DNA of 33,507 nt from a virus, in IMG/VR virus record IMGVR_UViG_3300043424_000455, positions 1 through 33,507 of that record; one strand, given 5' to 3'. The notes under the pieces are model-generated. The model did not search any database. It was not told the DNA's origin and worked only from the letters and a program-made list of their open reading frames with translations. How positions within the stretch are numbered: position 1 is the first letter of the stretch; each line of letters starts with the position of its first letter. A program made the position numbers and the translations under genes. Shown in pieces: positions 1-8,307 of this stretch.

Positions 1-216
1 CCTTGACTTCCGGTGAAGCCAACACTACCTGTGAAGCCCACAGAGCCGGTGAATCCTACGCTACCAGCGAAGCCTGGTCCACCTTGACTTCCTGTGAATC
101 CAGCGCCGCCTTGACTTCCGGTGAAGCCAACACTACCTGTGAAGCCCACAGAGCCGGTGAATCCTACGCTACCAGCGAAGCCTGGTCCACCTTGACTTCC
201 TGTGAATCCAGCGCCG
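1..216. repeat. Exact 108-bp tandem duplication in the fibre gene
   Basis: Bases 1-108 and 109-216 are identical by eye. The unit encodes 36 residues (12 Gly-X-Y triplets) and keeps the frame. Identity at silent positions implies a recent duplication. The array may begin left of the window. Confidence 0.85.
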
Positions 217-3200
217 CCTTGACTTCCTGTGAATCCGATGCTTCCTGTAAAGCCTGAACCACCTTGACTTCCTGTGAATCCGATGCTTCCTGTAAAGCCT
301 GAACCACCTTGACTTCCTGTGAATCCGATGCTTCCTGTAAAGCCTGAACCACCTTGACTTCCTGTGAATCCGATGCTTCCTGTAAAGCCCACTGAACCTG
401 TGAAACCAGCACCACCTTGAGAGCCAACAAATCCTGTGGTACCTTGTGAACCAGTAAATCCTTGAGCACCAACTGATCCTGAAAGATTGACGGTCCAACT
501 AGTGTATGTTCCTGAACCTACTGTAGTAATTACATTTACTACTAAACTTCCTGTTCCAACATCGTAACTTGTTACAGTGCCTTCCAGGTAATTGTTTGTA
601 TCATAAACAATTTTCACAGCTTGAGTAGCACTGTATGACAAATCTGTTTCAACAGTGAACGTCTTAGAACCTGTGGAAATTGAATTGGATGTAGTACTGG
701 AAGTAAGATAACGGTCACCATCTAATCCATTAGAACCAGTGAAACCAGTATCGCCTTTACTTCCAGTGAAGCCTAGTGATCCAGTGAAACCAGTATCGCC
801 TTTACTTCCAGTGAAGCCTAGTGATCCAGTGAAACCAGTATCGCCTTTGCTTCCACTGAAGCCGATACTCCCAGTAAAGCCTGTAGTACCTTGCGACCCA
901 GTGAATCCGATTGACCCAGTGAAGCCAGTGGTTCCTTGTGACCCAGTAAAGCCTACACTTCCTGTGAAGCCTGTAGTTCCTTGACTTCCAGTGAAGCCGA
1001 TACTTCCTGTGAATCCGATACTTCCGGTGAATCCGATGCTACCAGTAAATCCAACATCACCTTTACTGCCAGTGAAGCCAATACTACCAGTGAAACCAAT
1101 GGTGCCTTGTGAACCTGTAAATCCTACTGAGCCAGAGAATCCTACTGAGCCAGAGAATCCTGTCGTTCCTTGTGAACCTGCGAAGCCGATACTCCCTGTG
1201 AAGCCAGAATCACCTTTGCTACCAATGAATCCAACACTTCCGGTAAAGCCGGTAGTTCCTTGCGACCCACTGAAGCCGATACTCCCAGTAAAGCCTGTAG
1301 TACCTTGACTACCTGTGAACCCCAGCGACCCTGTGAATCCTGTAGTTCCTTGTGACCCTGTAAATCCAGAATCGCCTTTGCTACCAGTGAATCCAACAGA
1401 ACCTGTAAAGCCTGTGGTTCCTTGTGACCCAGTGAATCCGATTGAACCTGTAAATCCAGAATCGCCTTTGCTACCAGTGAACCCGATACTTCCTGTGAAG
1501 CCTGCGGTTCCTTGTGACCCAGTGAATCCGATTGAACCAGTAAATCCAACAGAACCTGCGAAACCAGTTGTTCCTTGTGACCCAGTGAATCCGATTGAAC
1601 CAGTAAATCCAACATCGCCTTTGCTACCAGTAAATCCAGAATCGCCTTTGCTACCAGTAAAGCCTATTGAGCCTGTGAAGCCAGTAGTTCCTTGTGACCC
1701 AGTGAAGCCTACACTTCCTACGAAGCCAGTAGTTCCTTGTGACCCAGTGAAGCCGATACTTCCTGAGAAACCAGTAGTACCTTGCGAGCCTGTGAAACCA
1801 ACACTACCCGTGAAGCCAGTAGTTCCTTGCGACCCAGTGAAGCCGATGCTACCTGTGAATCCTTGATTACCTTGACTGCCTGTAAACCCAACATCACCTT
1901 GAGAGCCAGAAAATCCAATACTTCCTGTGAAGCCAACACTTCCAGTGAATCCAATATCACCTTGACTGCCTGTAAACCCAACATCACCTTGAGAGCCAGA
2001 AAATCCAATACTTCCTGTGAAGCCAACACTTCCAGTGAATCCAATATCACCTTTACTTCCAGAAAATCCAATACTTCCTGTGAAGCCTGTAGTACCTTGA
2101 CTTCCAGTGAAGCCAGTAGTTCCTTGCGAACCAGTGAACCCGATACTTCCTGTGAAACCTGCGGTTCCTTGAGAACCTGTGAAGCCAACACTTCCAGTGA
2201 ATCCAATATCACCTTTACTTCCAGTGAAACCTGTGGTTCCTTGTGAGCCTACAAAACCAATACTTCCAGTAAAGCCTGTAGTACCTTGACTTCCAGTGAA
2301 TCCTAATGAACCAGCAAAGCCTGTGGTTCCTTGCGACCCAGTGAAGCCGATGCTACCGGTGAATCCTGTATCTCCCTTACTACCAGTGAAGCCTACAGAG
2401 CCACTGAAGCCAGTGATTCCCTGTGAGCCTGTGAACCCGATACTTCCTGTGAAGCCTGTGGTTCCTTGTGACCCAGTGAAGCCGATGCTACCGGTGAATC
2501 CTACACTACCGGTGAAGCCAACACCACCTTGACTACCTGTAAACCCAGAACCTTGACTTCCAGTGAATCCTGAACCACCTTGACTACCAACAAAACCGCG
2601 ACTACCGGTATAACCTAAAGCACTACTGGCGGCATCAACCCATTGAGTACTGGTGCCGTCATTGTAATAAATTTTCAGTTGTCCAGATTCTTCGTCCCAC
2701 CATAAATCACCATCACTAGGAGTTTCTGGGGGTGTGGATGAAGTTGAAACAGATGCACCGCCACCGCCGCCACCTGAACCTGTATAACCAACAGCACCTT
2801 GACTACCCGTGAAACCACTGGTACCCGCAGAACCTTGTGAGCCTGTGAAGCCTTGAGCACCATCAGTTACAGTTGGATCCGCAAACAACACCCATTGACT
2901 ACTAGTACCATCATTATAATAGAAATAGGATTTACCAGAAGTTGAATCAAACCAAATAGTTCCTGTGTTTGGTAATACTGGAGGAGTTGTAGATGCAACA
3001 ACCGTGTATTGTGACCCTGTGTATCCAAGACTTCCTGTAAATCCAGTAACACCAAAGGATCCGGTGAAACCGACACTTCCTGTGAAGCCAATTTCACCTT
3101 TGCTACCATCAAAGCCTGTGGCACCTTGTGAACCAGTGAAGCCGATATCACCTTGACTACCTGTGAAGCCTAAAGAACCTGTGAAGCCTAAAGAACCTGT

Positions 3201-4115
3201 GAAGCCAGTACTACCCTGACTTCCCACATAACCAGTGTCACCACGGTCACCTGTTCGAGCGAACGTGATGATGATGTCCAAGTTGTTGGTGAATGATGTG
3301 GAACCAGAAAGCCAAGATATTGGAACTGCAAAATAATTACTGTATTCAGTGTGCGCGCCCGTGATAGCGAACATGGCAAAATTGTTCGTATCAGTCTTTT
3401 CTGTGATTGTGAAATGTCCTTTAATTGATGATGTAGAATCATCAATGGTTTGGAGATAATTGAAAACAGAAATTGCTGCATCATCAAACTGATTGATGTA
3501 GAGAACTGACGATGTTGAAAGGTCAGTAGAATTTAAACGTAACTTTCCAGAACCAGGATCAGAATTTGTGGTACTAGTATCAAACGTGTAATCAAACGCG
3601 GCGCCGCCGAAAGTACCTGGGTCACCTTTGCTACCAGTATAACCTAAATCGCCCTGTGACCCGACAAATCCTGTATCTCCTTGACTACCAGTGAAGCCAC
3701 GACTTCCTGAAAATCCTATACTGCCAGTGAAGCCCGTATCTCCTTGACTTCCAGTAAATCCAATAATACCAATACTTCCAGTAAATCCAATAATACCCTG
3801 ACTGCCAGAATAGCCAATATCTCCTTGACTTCCAGTATATCCAAGAATTCCCTGCGAACCAGTGAAGCCTGTGGCGCCTTGACTGCCGGTGAAGCCATTA
3901 TCACCCTTGCTTCCAGTGAAGCCGAGTGACCCAGTGAAGCCGGTGCTACCAACTAAACCTGATGAAATTTCTACAATGGATTCTACACCATCGTTTTTCT
4001 TGAAGTAAATTTTACCATCATTGGTATTGATAGCCAATTCACCCAACTGCAAGTCGGATAATTGCGGAACTTTACCTGGTACAGCAGACCGTTTTATTTT
4101 AATCAAATTCGCCAT
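1..4115 (-). CDS. Giant collagen-like tail fibre protein (3' end outside window)
   Basis: The frame is open for at least 1371 codons from ATG at 4115 to the left edge with no stop, so the gene is truncated by the window. A good Shine-Dalgarno (AGAGGAG) precedes the ATG. Residues 1 to about 52 (start MANLIKIKRSAVPGKVPQL, then LQVGELAINT) match the N-terminal domain common to phage tropism and fibre proteins (Mtd_N type). After that come Gly-X-Y blocks built from GFT-GSx triplets at about residues 54-165, 290-367, 415-442, 498-1129 and 1211 to the end. Globular modules interrupt them: a beta-rich domain (about 167-289), two related modules ending in YYNDGTS(S/T)QWV (about 370-412 and 454-495), and a GDRYLTSS module (about 1130-1209). 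I infer a long trimeric collagen-like fibre that reaches the host surface. The receptor-binding tip would lie outside the window. The gene diverges from the glycosyltransferase island. Confidence 0.88.
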   Translation of the reverse strand, partial: MANLIKIKRSAVPGKVPQLSDLQLGELAINTNDGKIYFKKNDGVESIVEISSGLVGSTGFTGSLGFTGSKGDNGFTGSQGATGFTGSQGILGYTGSQGDIGYSGSQGIIGFTGSIGIIGFTGSQGDTGFTGSIGFSGSRGFTGSQGDTGFVGSQGDLGYTGSKGDPGTFGGAAFDYTFDTSTTNSDPGSGKLRLNSTDLSTSSVLYINQFDDAAISVFNYLQTIDDSTSSIKGHFTITEKTDTNNFAMFAITGAHTEYSNYFAVPISWLSGSTSFTNNLDIIITFARTGDRGDTGYVGSQGSTGFTGSLGFTGSLGFTGSQGDIGFTGSQGATGFDGSKGEIGFTGSVGFTGSFGVTGFTGSLGYTGSQYTVVASTTPPVLPNTGTIWFDSTSGKSYFYYNDGTSSQWVLFADPTVTDGAQGFTGSQGSAGTSGFTGSQGAVGYTGSGGGGGGASVSTSSTPPETPSDGDLWWDEESGQLKIYYNDGTSTQWVDAASSALGYTGSRGFVGSQGGSGFTGSQGSGFTGSQGGVGFTGSVGFTGSIGFTGSQGTTGFTGSIGFTGSQGITGFSGSVGFTGSKGDTGFTGSIGFTGSQGTTGFAGSLGFTGSQGTTGFTGSIGFVGSQGTTGFTGSKGDIGFTGSVGFTGSQGTAGFTGSIGFTGSQGTTGFTGSQGTTGFTGSIGFSGSKGDIGFTGSVGFTGSIGFSGSQGDVGFTGSQGDIGFTGSVGFTGSIGFSGSQGDVGFTGSQGNQGFTGSIGFTGSQGTTGFTGSVGFTGSQGTTGFSGSIGFTGSQGTTGFVGSVGFTGSQGTTGFTGSIGFTGSKGDSGFTGSKGDVGFTGSIGFTGSQGTTGFAGSVGFTGSIGFTGSQGTAGFTGSIGFTGSKGDSGFTGSIGFTGSQGTTGFTGSVGFTGSKGDSGFTGSQGTTGFTGSLGFTGSQGTTGFTGSIGFSGSQGTTGFTGSVGFIGSKGDSGFTGSIGFAGSQGTTGFSGSVGFSGSVGFTGSQGTIGFTGSIGFTGSKGDVGFTGSIGFTGSIGFTGSIGFTGSQGTTGFTGSVGFTGSQGTTGFTGSIGFTGSQGTTGFTGSIGFSGSKGDTGFTGSLGFTGSKGDTGFTGSLGFTGSKGDTGFTGSNGLDGDRYLTSSTTSNSISTGSKTFTVETDLSYSATQAVKIVYDTNNYLEGTVTSYDVGTGSLVVNVITTVGSGTYTSWTVNLSGSVGAQGFTGSQGTTGFVGSQGGAGFTGSVGFTGSIGFTGSQGGSGFTGSIGFTGSQGGSGFTGSIGFTGSQGGSGFTGSIGFTGSQGGAGFTGSQGGPGFAGSVGFTGSVGFTGSVGFTGSQGGAGFTGSQGGPGFAGSVGFTGSVGFTGSVGFTGSQ
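218..397. repeat. Four-copy 45-bp tandem repeat in the fibre gene
   Basis: The string GACTTCCTGTGAATCCGATG recurs at 221, 266, 311 and 356, giving a 45-bp period (15 residues, five Gly-X-Y triplets). Copies are virtually identical until the last one diverges near 390. Confidence 0.85.
739..828. repeat. Exact 45-bp tandem duplication in the fibre gene
   Basis: 739-783 and 784-828 are identical. A third, diverged copy begins at 829. The unit is in frame and encodes Gly-X-Y triplets. Confidence 0.8.
1871..2050. repeat. Exact 90-bp tandem duplication in the fibre gene
   Basis: 1871-1960 and 1961-2050 are the same sequence, each beginning CTTGACTGCC. The unit encodes ten Gly-X-Y triplets, so the frame and collagen register are kept. 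Confidence 0.8.
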
Positions 4116-4156
4116 TTGGCTCCTCTAGATTCGCTATGTAGCGTAGATAAATAAAC

Positions 4157-4185
4157 TTGACAAAATACTATATGTATAGTATATT
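4157..4185 (+). promoter_or_regulatory. Consensus sigma-70 promoter for the glycosyltransferase island
   Basis: A perfect -35 TTGACA (4157-4162) is followed by a 17-base spacer and TATATT (4180-4185). Transcription would start near 4192, about 30 bases before the ATG at 4223. An 18-bp perfect palindrome (4165-4182) lies across the spacer and -10. Confidence 0.75.
4165..4182. promoter_or_regulatory. 18-bp palindrome over the -10 region; candidate operator
   Basis: ATACTATA-TG-TATAGTAT is a perfect inverted repeat with 8-bp arms. It covers most of the spacer and half of the -10 of the plus-strand promoter. This is the classic placement for a dimeric repressor site, but the site is AT-rich and no cognate regulator is in the window. 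Confidence 0.4.
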
Positions 4186-4192
4186 ATTGTTA

Positions 4193-4200
4193 TATTTATA
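4193..4200 (-). promoter_or_regulatory. T4-late-type promoter (TATAAATA) for the fibre gene
   Basis: The minus strand reads TATAAATA, the exact T4 late -10 element, 78 bases before the fibre ATG at 4115. The predicted start is near 4186, giving a leader of about 70 bases that contains a small hairpin (arms at 4132-4136 and 4139-4143) just before the ribosome binding site. T4 late promoters need no -35 element, and none is evident here. Position and orientation support the call, but no experiment is visible. Confidence 0.6.
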
Positions 4201-4222
4201 ATATTTTTACGAGGTGAATTGG

Positions 4223-7200
4223 ATGTCAAAGACAAAGATTGCTATAGTAGACCTTATTGGTTTAACCTATGACCCAACAACTTTAGAAAAGTATGGTCTA
4301 GGAGGATCGGAATCCGCTGTAATTTACATGGCTCGGGAACTGCAAAAGGCAGGATTCGATGTTACAGTTTTCAATAACTGTATAGATAGCAGAGCAAGAG
4401 AAGGTGTGTATGATGGTGTGACTTATGTAGATAATCAACGCCTCCATCATATGAATGATTACACATGTGATGTGTTTATCGTGTCACGCACAGTAATTCC
4501 ATTTCTGCCTGAAAAATATTGGAAAAATGTAAATTACAATCCTGGGGTTTATCAGCAATTAAAAAATAGTGCCAAAAAGAAAATTTTATGGCTGCATGAC
4601 ACATTCTGTTCAGGAGATGAATTATTAGAAGAATTGGTCATGGATGGACATATTGATGAGGTGTTCACCTTGTCTGATTTTCATACTACATATTTCGCCA
4701 ATTCTCATCACGGTAGAAGAAGAAATTTTGAAGTATTAAAGAACAAGATTTTCATGACACGTAATGGTATCAAACGCCATATTCATGAAATTGATGTTAC
4801 CAAGAAAGATAAAAACTTGTTTGTGTATAATGCTTCTATTACCAAGGGCATGTTACCCTTAGTTGAAAACATTTGGCCTCTAGTTAAACGTAGAATTCCA
4901 ACTGCCAAGTTGAAAGTGATTGGCGGGTATTATCGTTTCCGTGACGGAGCCCCTCCAGATGCACAAGAGGAAACATGGCATAAGTTAATTGCTCGTCCTG
5001 AAATGAAAGCCATGGACATTGAGTTCACAGGTGTTATTCCACAAAAACAAATTGCTGATATACTATCAGAAGCATCATTCATGATTTTTCCTGGCGCATT
5101 CCCAGAAACATTTGGAATTTCCAGTCTTGAATCTCTTGCATACAACACACCATTAATTACAACTCGATTTGGTGCATTAGAAGAAACTGCTGTAGACATG
5201 GCATGTTACAAGATTGATTATGCCATTGAACCAAACAATTTGTTCACTGATATTAACAAAGACAATCAAGTACGGAAATTTGTTGATATGGTGGTGTATG
5301 CATATAACAATCCCTATCTACATGCACAAAAGATGCAGTACTGTAACATCGTTCATGATATCTGTGAATGGGACACAGTAGCTTTACAATGGAAACAACA
5401 CATCTATAAAATTTTAGGGTTGTATCTTCCTGTTGATGAATATAAGAAAGTGTCATATATCAATCAAAAGGTTCATGAAGTGTATACTCGTAGATATAGC
5501 AATCCAGAAGAATGGCAACCTGTAAGAAGTTACCCACAACAAAACATTTCAGTTGTATCTCCCTTTTATAATGCAAAGGATTACATTGCCGATTGCATTT
5601 TGTCAGTTGCATCTCAGGATTATGAGAATTACACTCATTATTTAATTGATGATGCTTCTACAGATGGTAGTTTTGAAATTGCTAAAGAAACTATAAACAC
5701 ACTCTCTGAAAACATTAAATCAAAATTCAAGTTGATTCGAAATGGAGAGAATCAAGGAGCTGTTGCCAATCAAGTGTTAACCATCATGTCATGCAATGAC
5801 GAGGACATTGTTATGATGCTTGATGGTGATGACAAACTAGTAAATGATAATAACATATTTCAATATTATAATTCTGTGTATGATGGCACAACCGAATTCA
5901 CCTATGGATCCATGTGGTCCATGGTGGATAACATCCCGTTAATTGCACAGCCCTACCCTGAAAGGGTGAAACAGAACCGAGACTATAGAAAACATTTGTT
6001 TGCATGGAATATGCCATATACACATCTTAGAACATTCAAGAAGTTTTTGTTCAACGATATCCCAATGACAAATTTTCAAGATGAACATGGTAAGTGGTAT
6101 CGCGCAGGGGGCGACACGGCAATTTTCTATAATGCGATTGAAAAGGCAGAACCTTCGAAAGTAAAAGCTCTGCAAAAAATCGTATATAACTATAATGACA
6201 AGAACCCATTAAATGATTATAAAGTTAATGGAGTTGAACAAACTAAAACTGCAAATAAAGTACTGCACAACACTGAAACACATACAACTCATACTATGAC
6301 CTCACAAAACAAAAAGAAAATACTTTTGGCAATCCCCACAGCCAAGTATATTGAATCTGAAACATTCAAGAGCATCTATGATTTAGAAGTACCTGATGAT
6401 GTAGAATTAACCTTTCAATATTTCTATGGTTACAATATTGACCAAATTAGAAATTTGATTGCACACTGGGCAACACATTATGATTATCTGTTTTCTGTAG
6501 ACAGTGACATTGTTCTGCCTAAAGATTGTTTAGTGAAGATGTTGAATCATGATAAAGATATGGTCTCAGGTGTGTATATTCAACGTAAACCTGACCAGGA
6601 AATTTTAGAAATTTACAGAAAGAATGAACATGGAGGAGTTTCCAATGTTCCGTTCATTCACTTGCAACCGGCAGGATTACATCCAGTTGACGGGTGTGGA
6701 TTTGGTTGTGTTCTTGTGAAGTCTGAAGTTATTCGTAAGATTGGTTATCCGCAGTTTGTGTACAAGTCAGCATTGGACCACAGGAACACAATTTCCGAAG
6801 ATGTGTACTTCTGTACAAGAGCCCGCCAACTAGGATTCCAAATTTTTGCTGATTCTACAATTGTATGTAATCACATTGGTAATACCGTGTTCGTGCCGAA
6901 AGACATCATGAGTGATGAACAACAAAAAAATTACCTCCGGCATCTCTCGACATGGGACTTCAGAAAGGAAGATGTTGATTATCTGAAAACCATGAAGAAG
7001 CACGGCGTGAATCCTAAAGTAATTTATGATATTGGTGCTTGCACAGGTAATTGGACCCGTGAAGCACGAAAGATTTGGGACAATAGCAATTTTGTGTTGT
7101 TTGATGCCATGCCACAAGTTGAATTCCTGTTGAAGGAAACAGGATTTGATTATCACATTGGTGTGTTAAGCGATGTATCTCATAAAGAAGTTGAATTCTT

Positions 7201-7579
7201 TGAGAATGTGTGGCAACCAGGTGGTAACAGCTATTATCGTGAAATTGGTCATCCTGAATCAGGACGAGTATTTTCAGATGCACACAAGGTGAAGAAAACT
7301 ACTCGTTCATTGGATGATGTAGTACGATACAACAATTTCCCATTACCTGATATGATGAAGATTGATGTTCAAGGTTGTGAAATTGACGTATTGAAGGGTG
7401 CTGAATATACATTGTCCAAGTGTACGGACTTGTTGATTGAATTGCAACATACAGAATATAACCAAGGTGCGCCATTAAAGGATGAGGCTATTGAATTCTT
7501 AAAGAGTATTGGTTTCAAACAAAAGTATGCGTTACCAGCTACACCGTTTGATGGTGACTATCATTTTGTGAGGGTGTAA
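4223..7579 (+). CDS. Four-module fusion: GT-B glycosyltransferase, GT2, second GT-A, FkbM methyltransferase
   Basis: A protein of 1118 aa is predicted from ATG 4223, which has GAGGTGA five bases upstream. An in-frame GTG at 4214 is possible but would overlap that signal. Residue numbers here count from the GTG. Module 1 (about 5-410) is GT-B/GT4-like: GLGGSES near 30 and the nucleotide-sugar motif PETFGISSLE near 295. Module 2 (about 440-690) is a GT2 GT-A domain: ISVVSPFYNAKDY, then MLDGDD near 535. Module 3 (about 700-925) is another GT-A-like domain with VDSD near 762 and ISEDVYF. Module 4 (about 930-1121) is an FkbM-type SAM methyltransferase: VIYDIGACTGNW near 935 and MKIDVQGCEIDVLKGAE near 1047. 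It probably builds and caps a short glycan with O-methyl sugar. The acceptor is unknown; the adjacent fibre or a host surface glycan are candidates. No membrane segment or signal peptide is evident. The stop overlaps the next start (TAATG). Confidence 0.85.
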   Translation: MSKTKIAIVDLIGLTYDPTTLEKYGLGGSESAVIYMARELQKAGFDVTVFNNCIDSRAREGVYDGVTYVDNQRLHHMNDYTCDVFIVSRTVIPFLPEKYWKNVNYNPGVYQQLKNSAKKKILWLHDTFCSGDELLEELVMDGHIDEVFTLSDFHTTYFANSHHGRRRNFEVLKNKIFMTRNGIKRHIHEIDVTKKDKNLFVYNASITKGMLPLVENIWPLVKRRIPTAKLKVIGGYYRFRDGAPPDAQEETWHKLIARPEMKAMDIEFTGVIPQKQIADILSEASFMIFPGAFPETFGISSLESLAYNTPLITTRFGALEETAVDMACYKIDYAIEPNNLFTDINKDNQVRKFVDMVVYAYNNPYLHAQKMQYCNIVHDICEWDTVALQWKQHIYKILGLYLPVDEYKKVSYINQKVHEVYTRRYSNPEEWQPVRSYPQQNISVVSPFYNAKDYIADCILSVASQDYENYTHYLIDDASTDGSFEIAKETINTLSENIKSKFKLIRNGENQGAVANQVLTIMSCNDEDIVMMLDGDDKLVNDNNIFQYYNSVYDGTTEFTYGSMWSMVDNIPLIAQPYPERVKQNRDYRKHLFAWNMPYTHLRTFKKFLFNDIPMTNFQDEHGKWYRAGGDTAIFYNAIEKAEPSKVKALQKIVYNYNDKNPLNDYKVNGVEQTKTANKVLHNTETHTTHTMTSQNKKKILLAIPTAKYIESETFKSIYDLEVPDDVELTFQYFYGYNIDQIRNLIAHWATHYDYLFSVDSDIVLPKDCLVKMLNHDKDMVSGVYIQRKPDQEILEIYRKNEHGGVSNVPFIHLQPAGLHPVDGCGFGCVLVKSEVIRKIGYPQFVYKSALDHRNTISEDVYFCTRARQLGFQIFADSTIVCNHIGNTVFVPKDIMSDEQQKNYLRHLSTWDFRKEDVDYLKTMKKHGVNPKVIYDIGACTGNWTREARKIWDNSNFVLFDAMPQVEFLLKETGFDYHIGVLSDVSHKEVEFFENVWQPGGNSYYREIGHPESGRVFSDAHKVKKTTRSLDDVVRYNNFPLPDMMKIDVQGCEIDVLKGAEYTLSKCTDLLIELQHTEYNQGAPLKDEAIEFLKSIGFKQKYALPATPFDGDYHFVRV

Positions 7580-8307
7580 TGTCATTACCTACATATAATA
7601 AAAAATACGCACTTGAAGAATTTCAATTGCACGGTGAATATCAGATGCAAGAAAAATTGAGTACGATTCCTATGACTTCAATTTTTGATGTAGGGTGTAA
7701 TATTGGTGAATGGACAAGAATGGTTCGAAGTTTTCAACCAAAAGCATTAATTCACATGTTTGATATTTCTCCGTTCACCTTTCAAAAGATGCTTAGAAAT
7801 ATACCATTAGATAATGGCATTTTCGCTAATTCCTATGGACTTTCCAATGCAACCAAGGAAATTCCATTAAAGGTTGTCACTGATAATGATAGAGTTACAA
7901 CCACTGTGATGAATATAGCTCATGATAACAGCGTATATAAAAATGCCTTAGTTTCAACTGGTGAGTTTTATACTAAACATTATGGTATAGAACACATTGA
8001 TTTCTTGAAAATTGACACTGAAGGGCATGAATATGAAACACTACAAGGATTCATGCCTATGATTGAAAAAGGAAAAATAACCTGTATTCAATTTGAATTT
8101 GGTTATATCAATGTGTTGACAAGAAGATTTTTAATGGACTACTATCAATTACTTACTCCTCACGGCTATTTGTTAGGAAAGCTAACAAAAAATGGAGTAA
8201 AGTTTAAAGATTATCATTTAATGGATGAAGATTTTAAAGGTCCGGATTATATAGCAGTTCACATCTCCAGACCTGACATCATTGAATTAATAGGCGCCGC
8301 CGTCTAA
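7579..8307 (+). CDS. FkbM-family SAM-dependent methyltransferase
   Basis: This 242-aa protein begins inside the preceding stop (TAATG), which suggests translational coupling. The SAM-binding motif I is IFDVGCNIGEWT near residue 35, and the family signature FLKIDTEGHEYETLQGF lies near 142-158. The layout matches that of module 4 of the upstream fusion, so the island encodes two FkbM domains. FkbM enzymes usually O-methylate sugars or small hydroxylated molecules, so methylation of the glycan made by the upstream protein is the simplest role. The last 21 bases overlap the end of the convergent 222-aa gene. Confidence 0.85.
   Translation: MSLPTYNKKYALEEFQLHGEYQMQEKLSTIPMTSIFDVGCNIGEWTRMVRSFQPKALIHMFDISPFTFQKMLRNIPLDNGIFANSYGLSNATKEIPLKVVTDNDRVTTTVMNIAHDNSVYKNALVSTGEFYTKHYGIEHIDFLKIDTEGHEYETLQGFMPMIEKGKITCIQFEFGYINVLTRRFLMDYYQLLTPHGYLLGKLTKNGVKFKDYHLMDEDFKGPDYIAVHISRPDIIELIGAAV

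Noticed and set aside
218-397. CRISPR-like regular 45-bp spacing
   Set aside because: No unique spacers separate the copies; the units are contiguous and encode Gly-X-Y triplets in frame.
1-2532. Long plus-strand and alternate-frame reading frames rich in Pro-Val-Asn/Lys or Thr-Ser-Glu-Cys repeats
   Set aside because: They are mirror or shifted readings of the collagen-like Gly-X-Y repeats. The repeats keep other frames open; there is no ribosome binding site or family match.
4132-4143. CGCTA-TG-TAGCG inverted repeat as a terminator between the divergent genes
   Set aside because: Short arms and no T-run. It lies in the leader just before the fibre ribosome binding site, so at most it tunes translation.
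4214-4222. GTG at 4214 as the start of the glycosyltransferase fusion
   Set aside because: The GTG lies inside the GAGGTGA ribosome binding site that is correctly spaced for the ATG at 4223.
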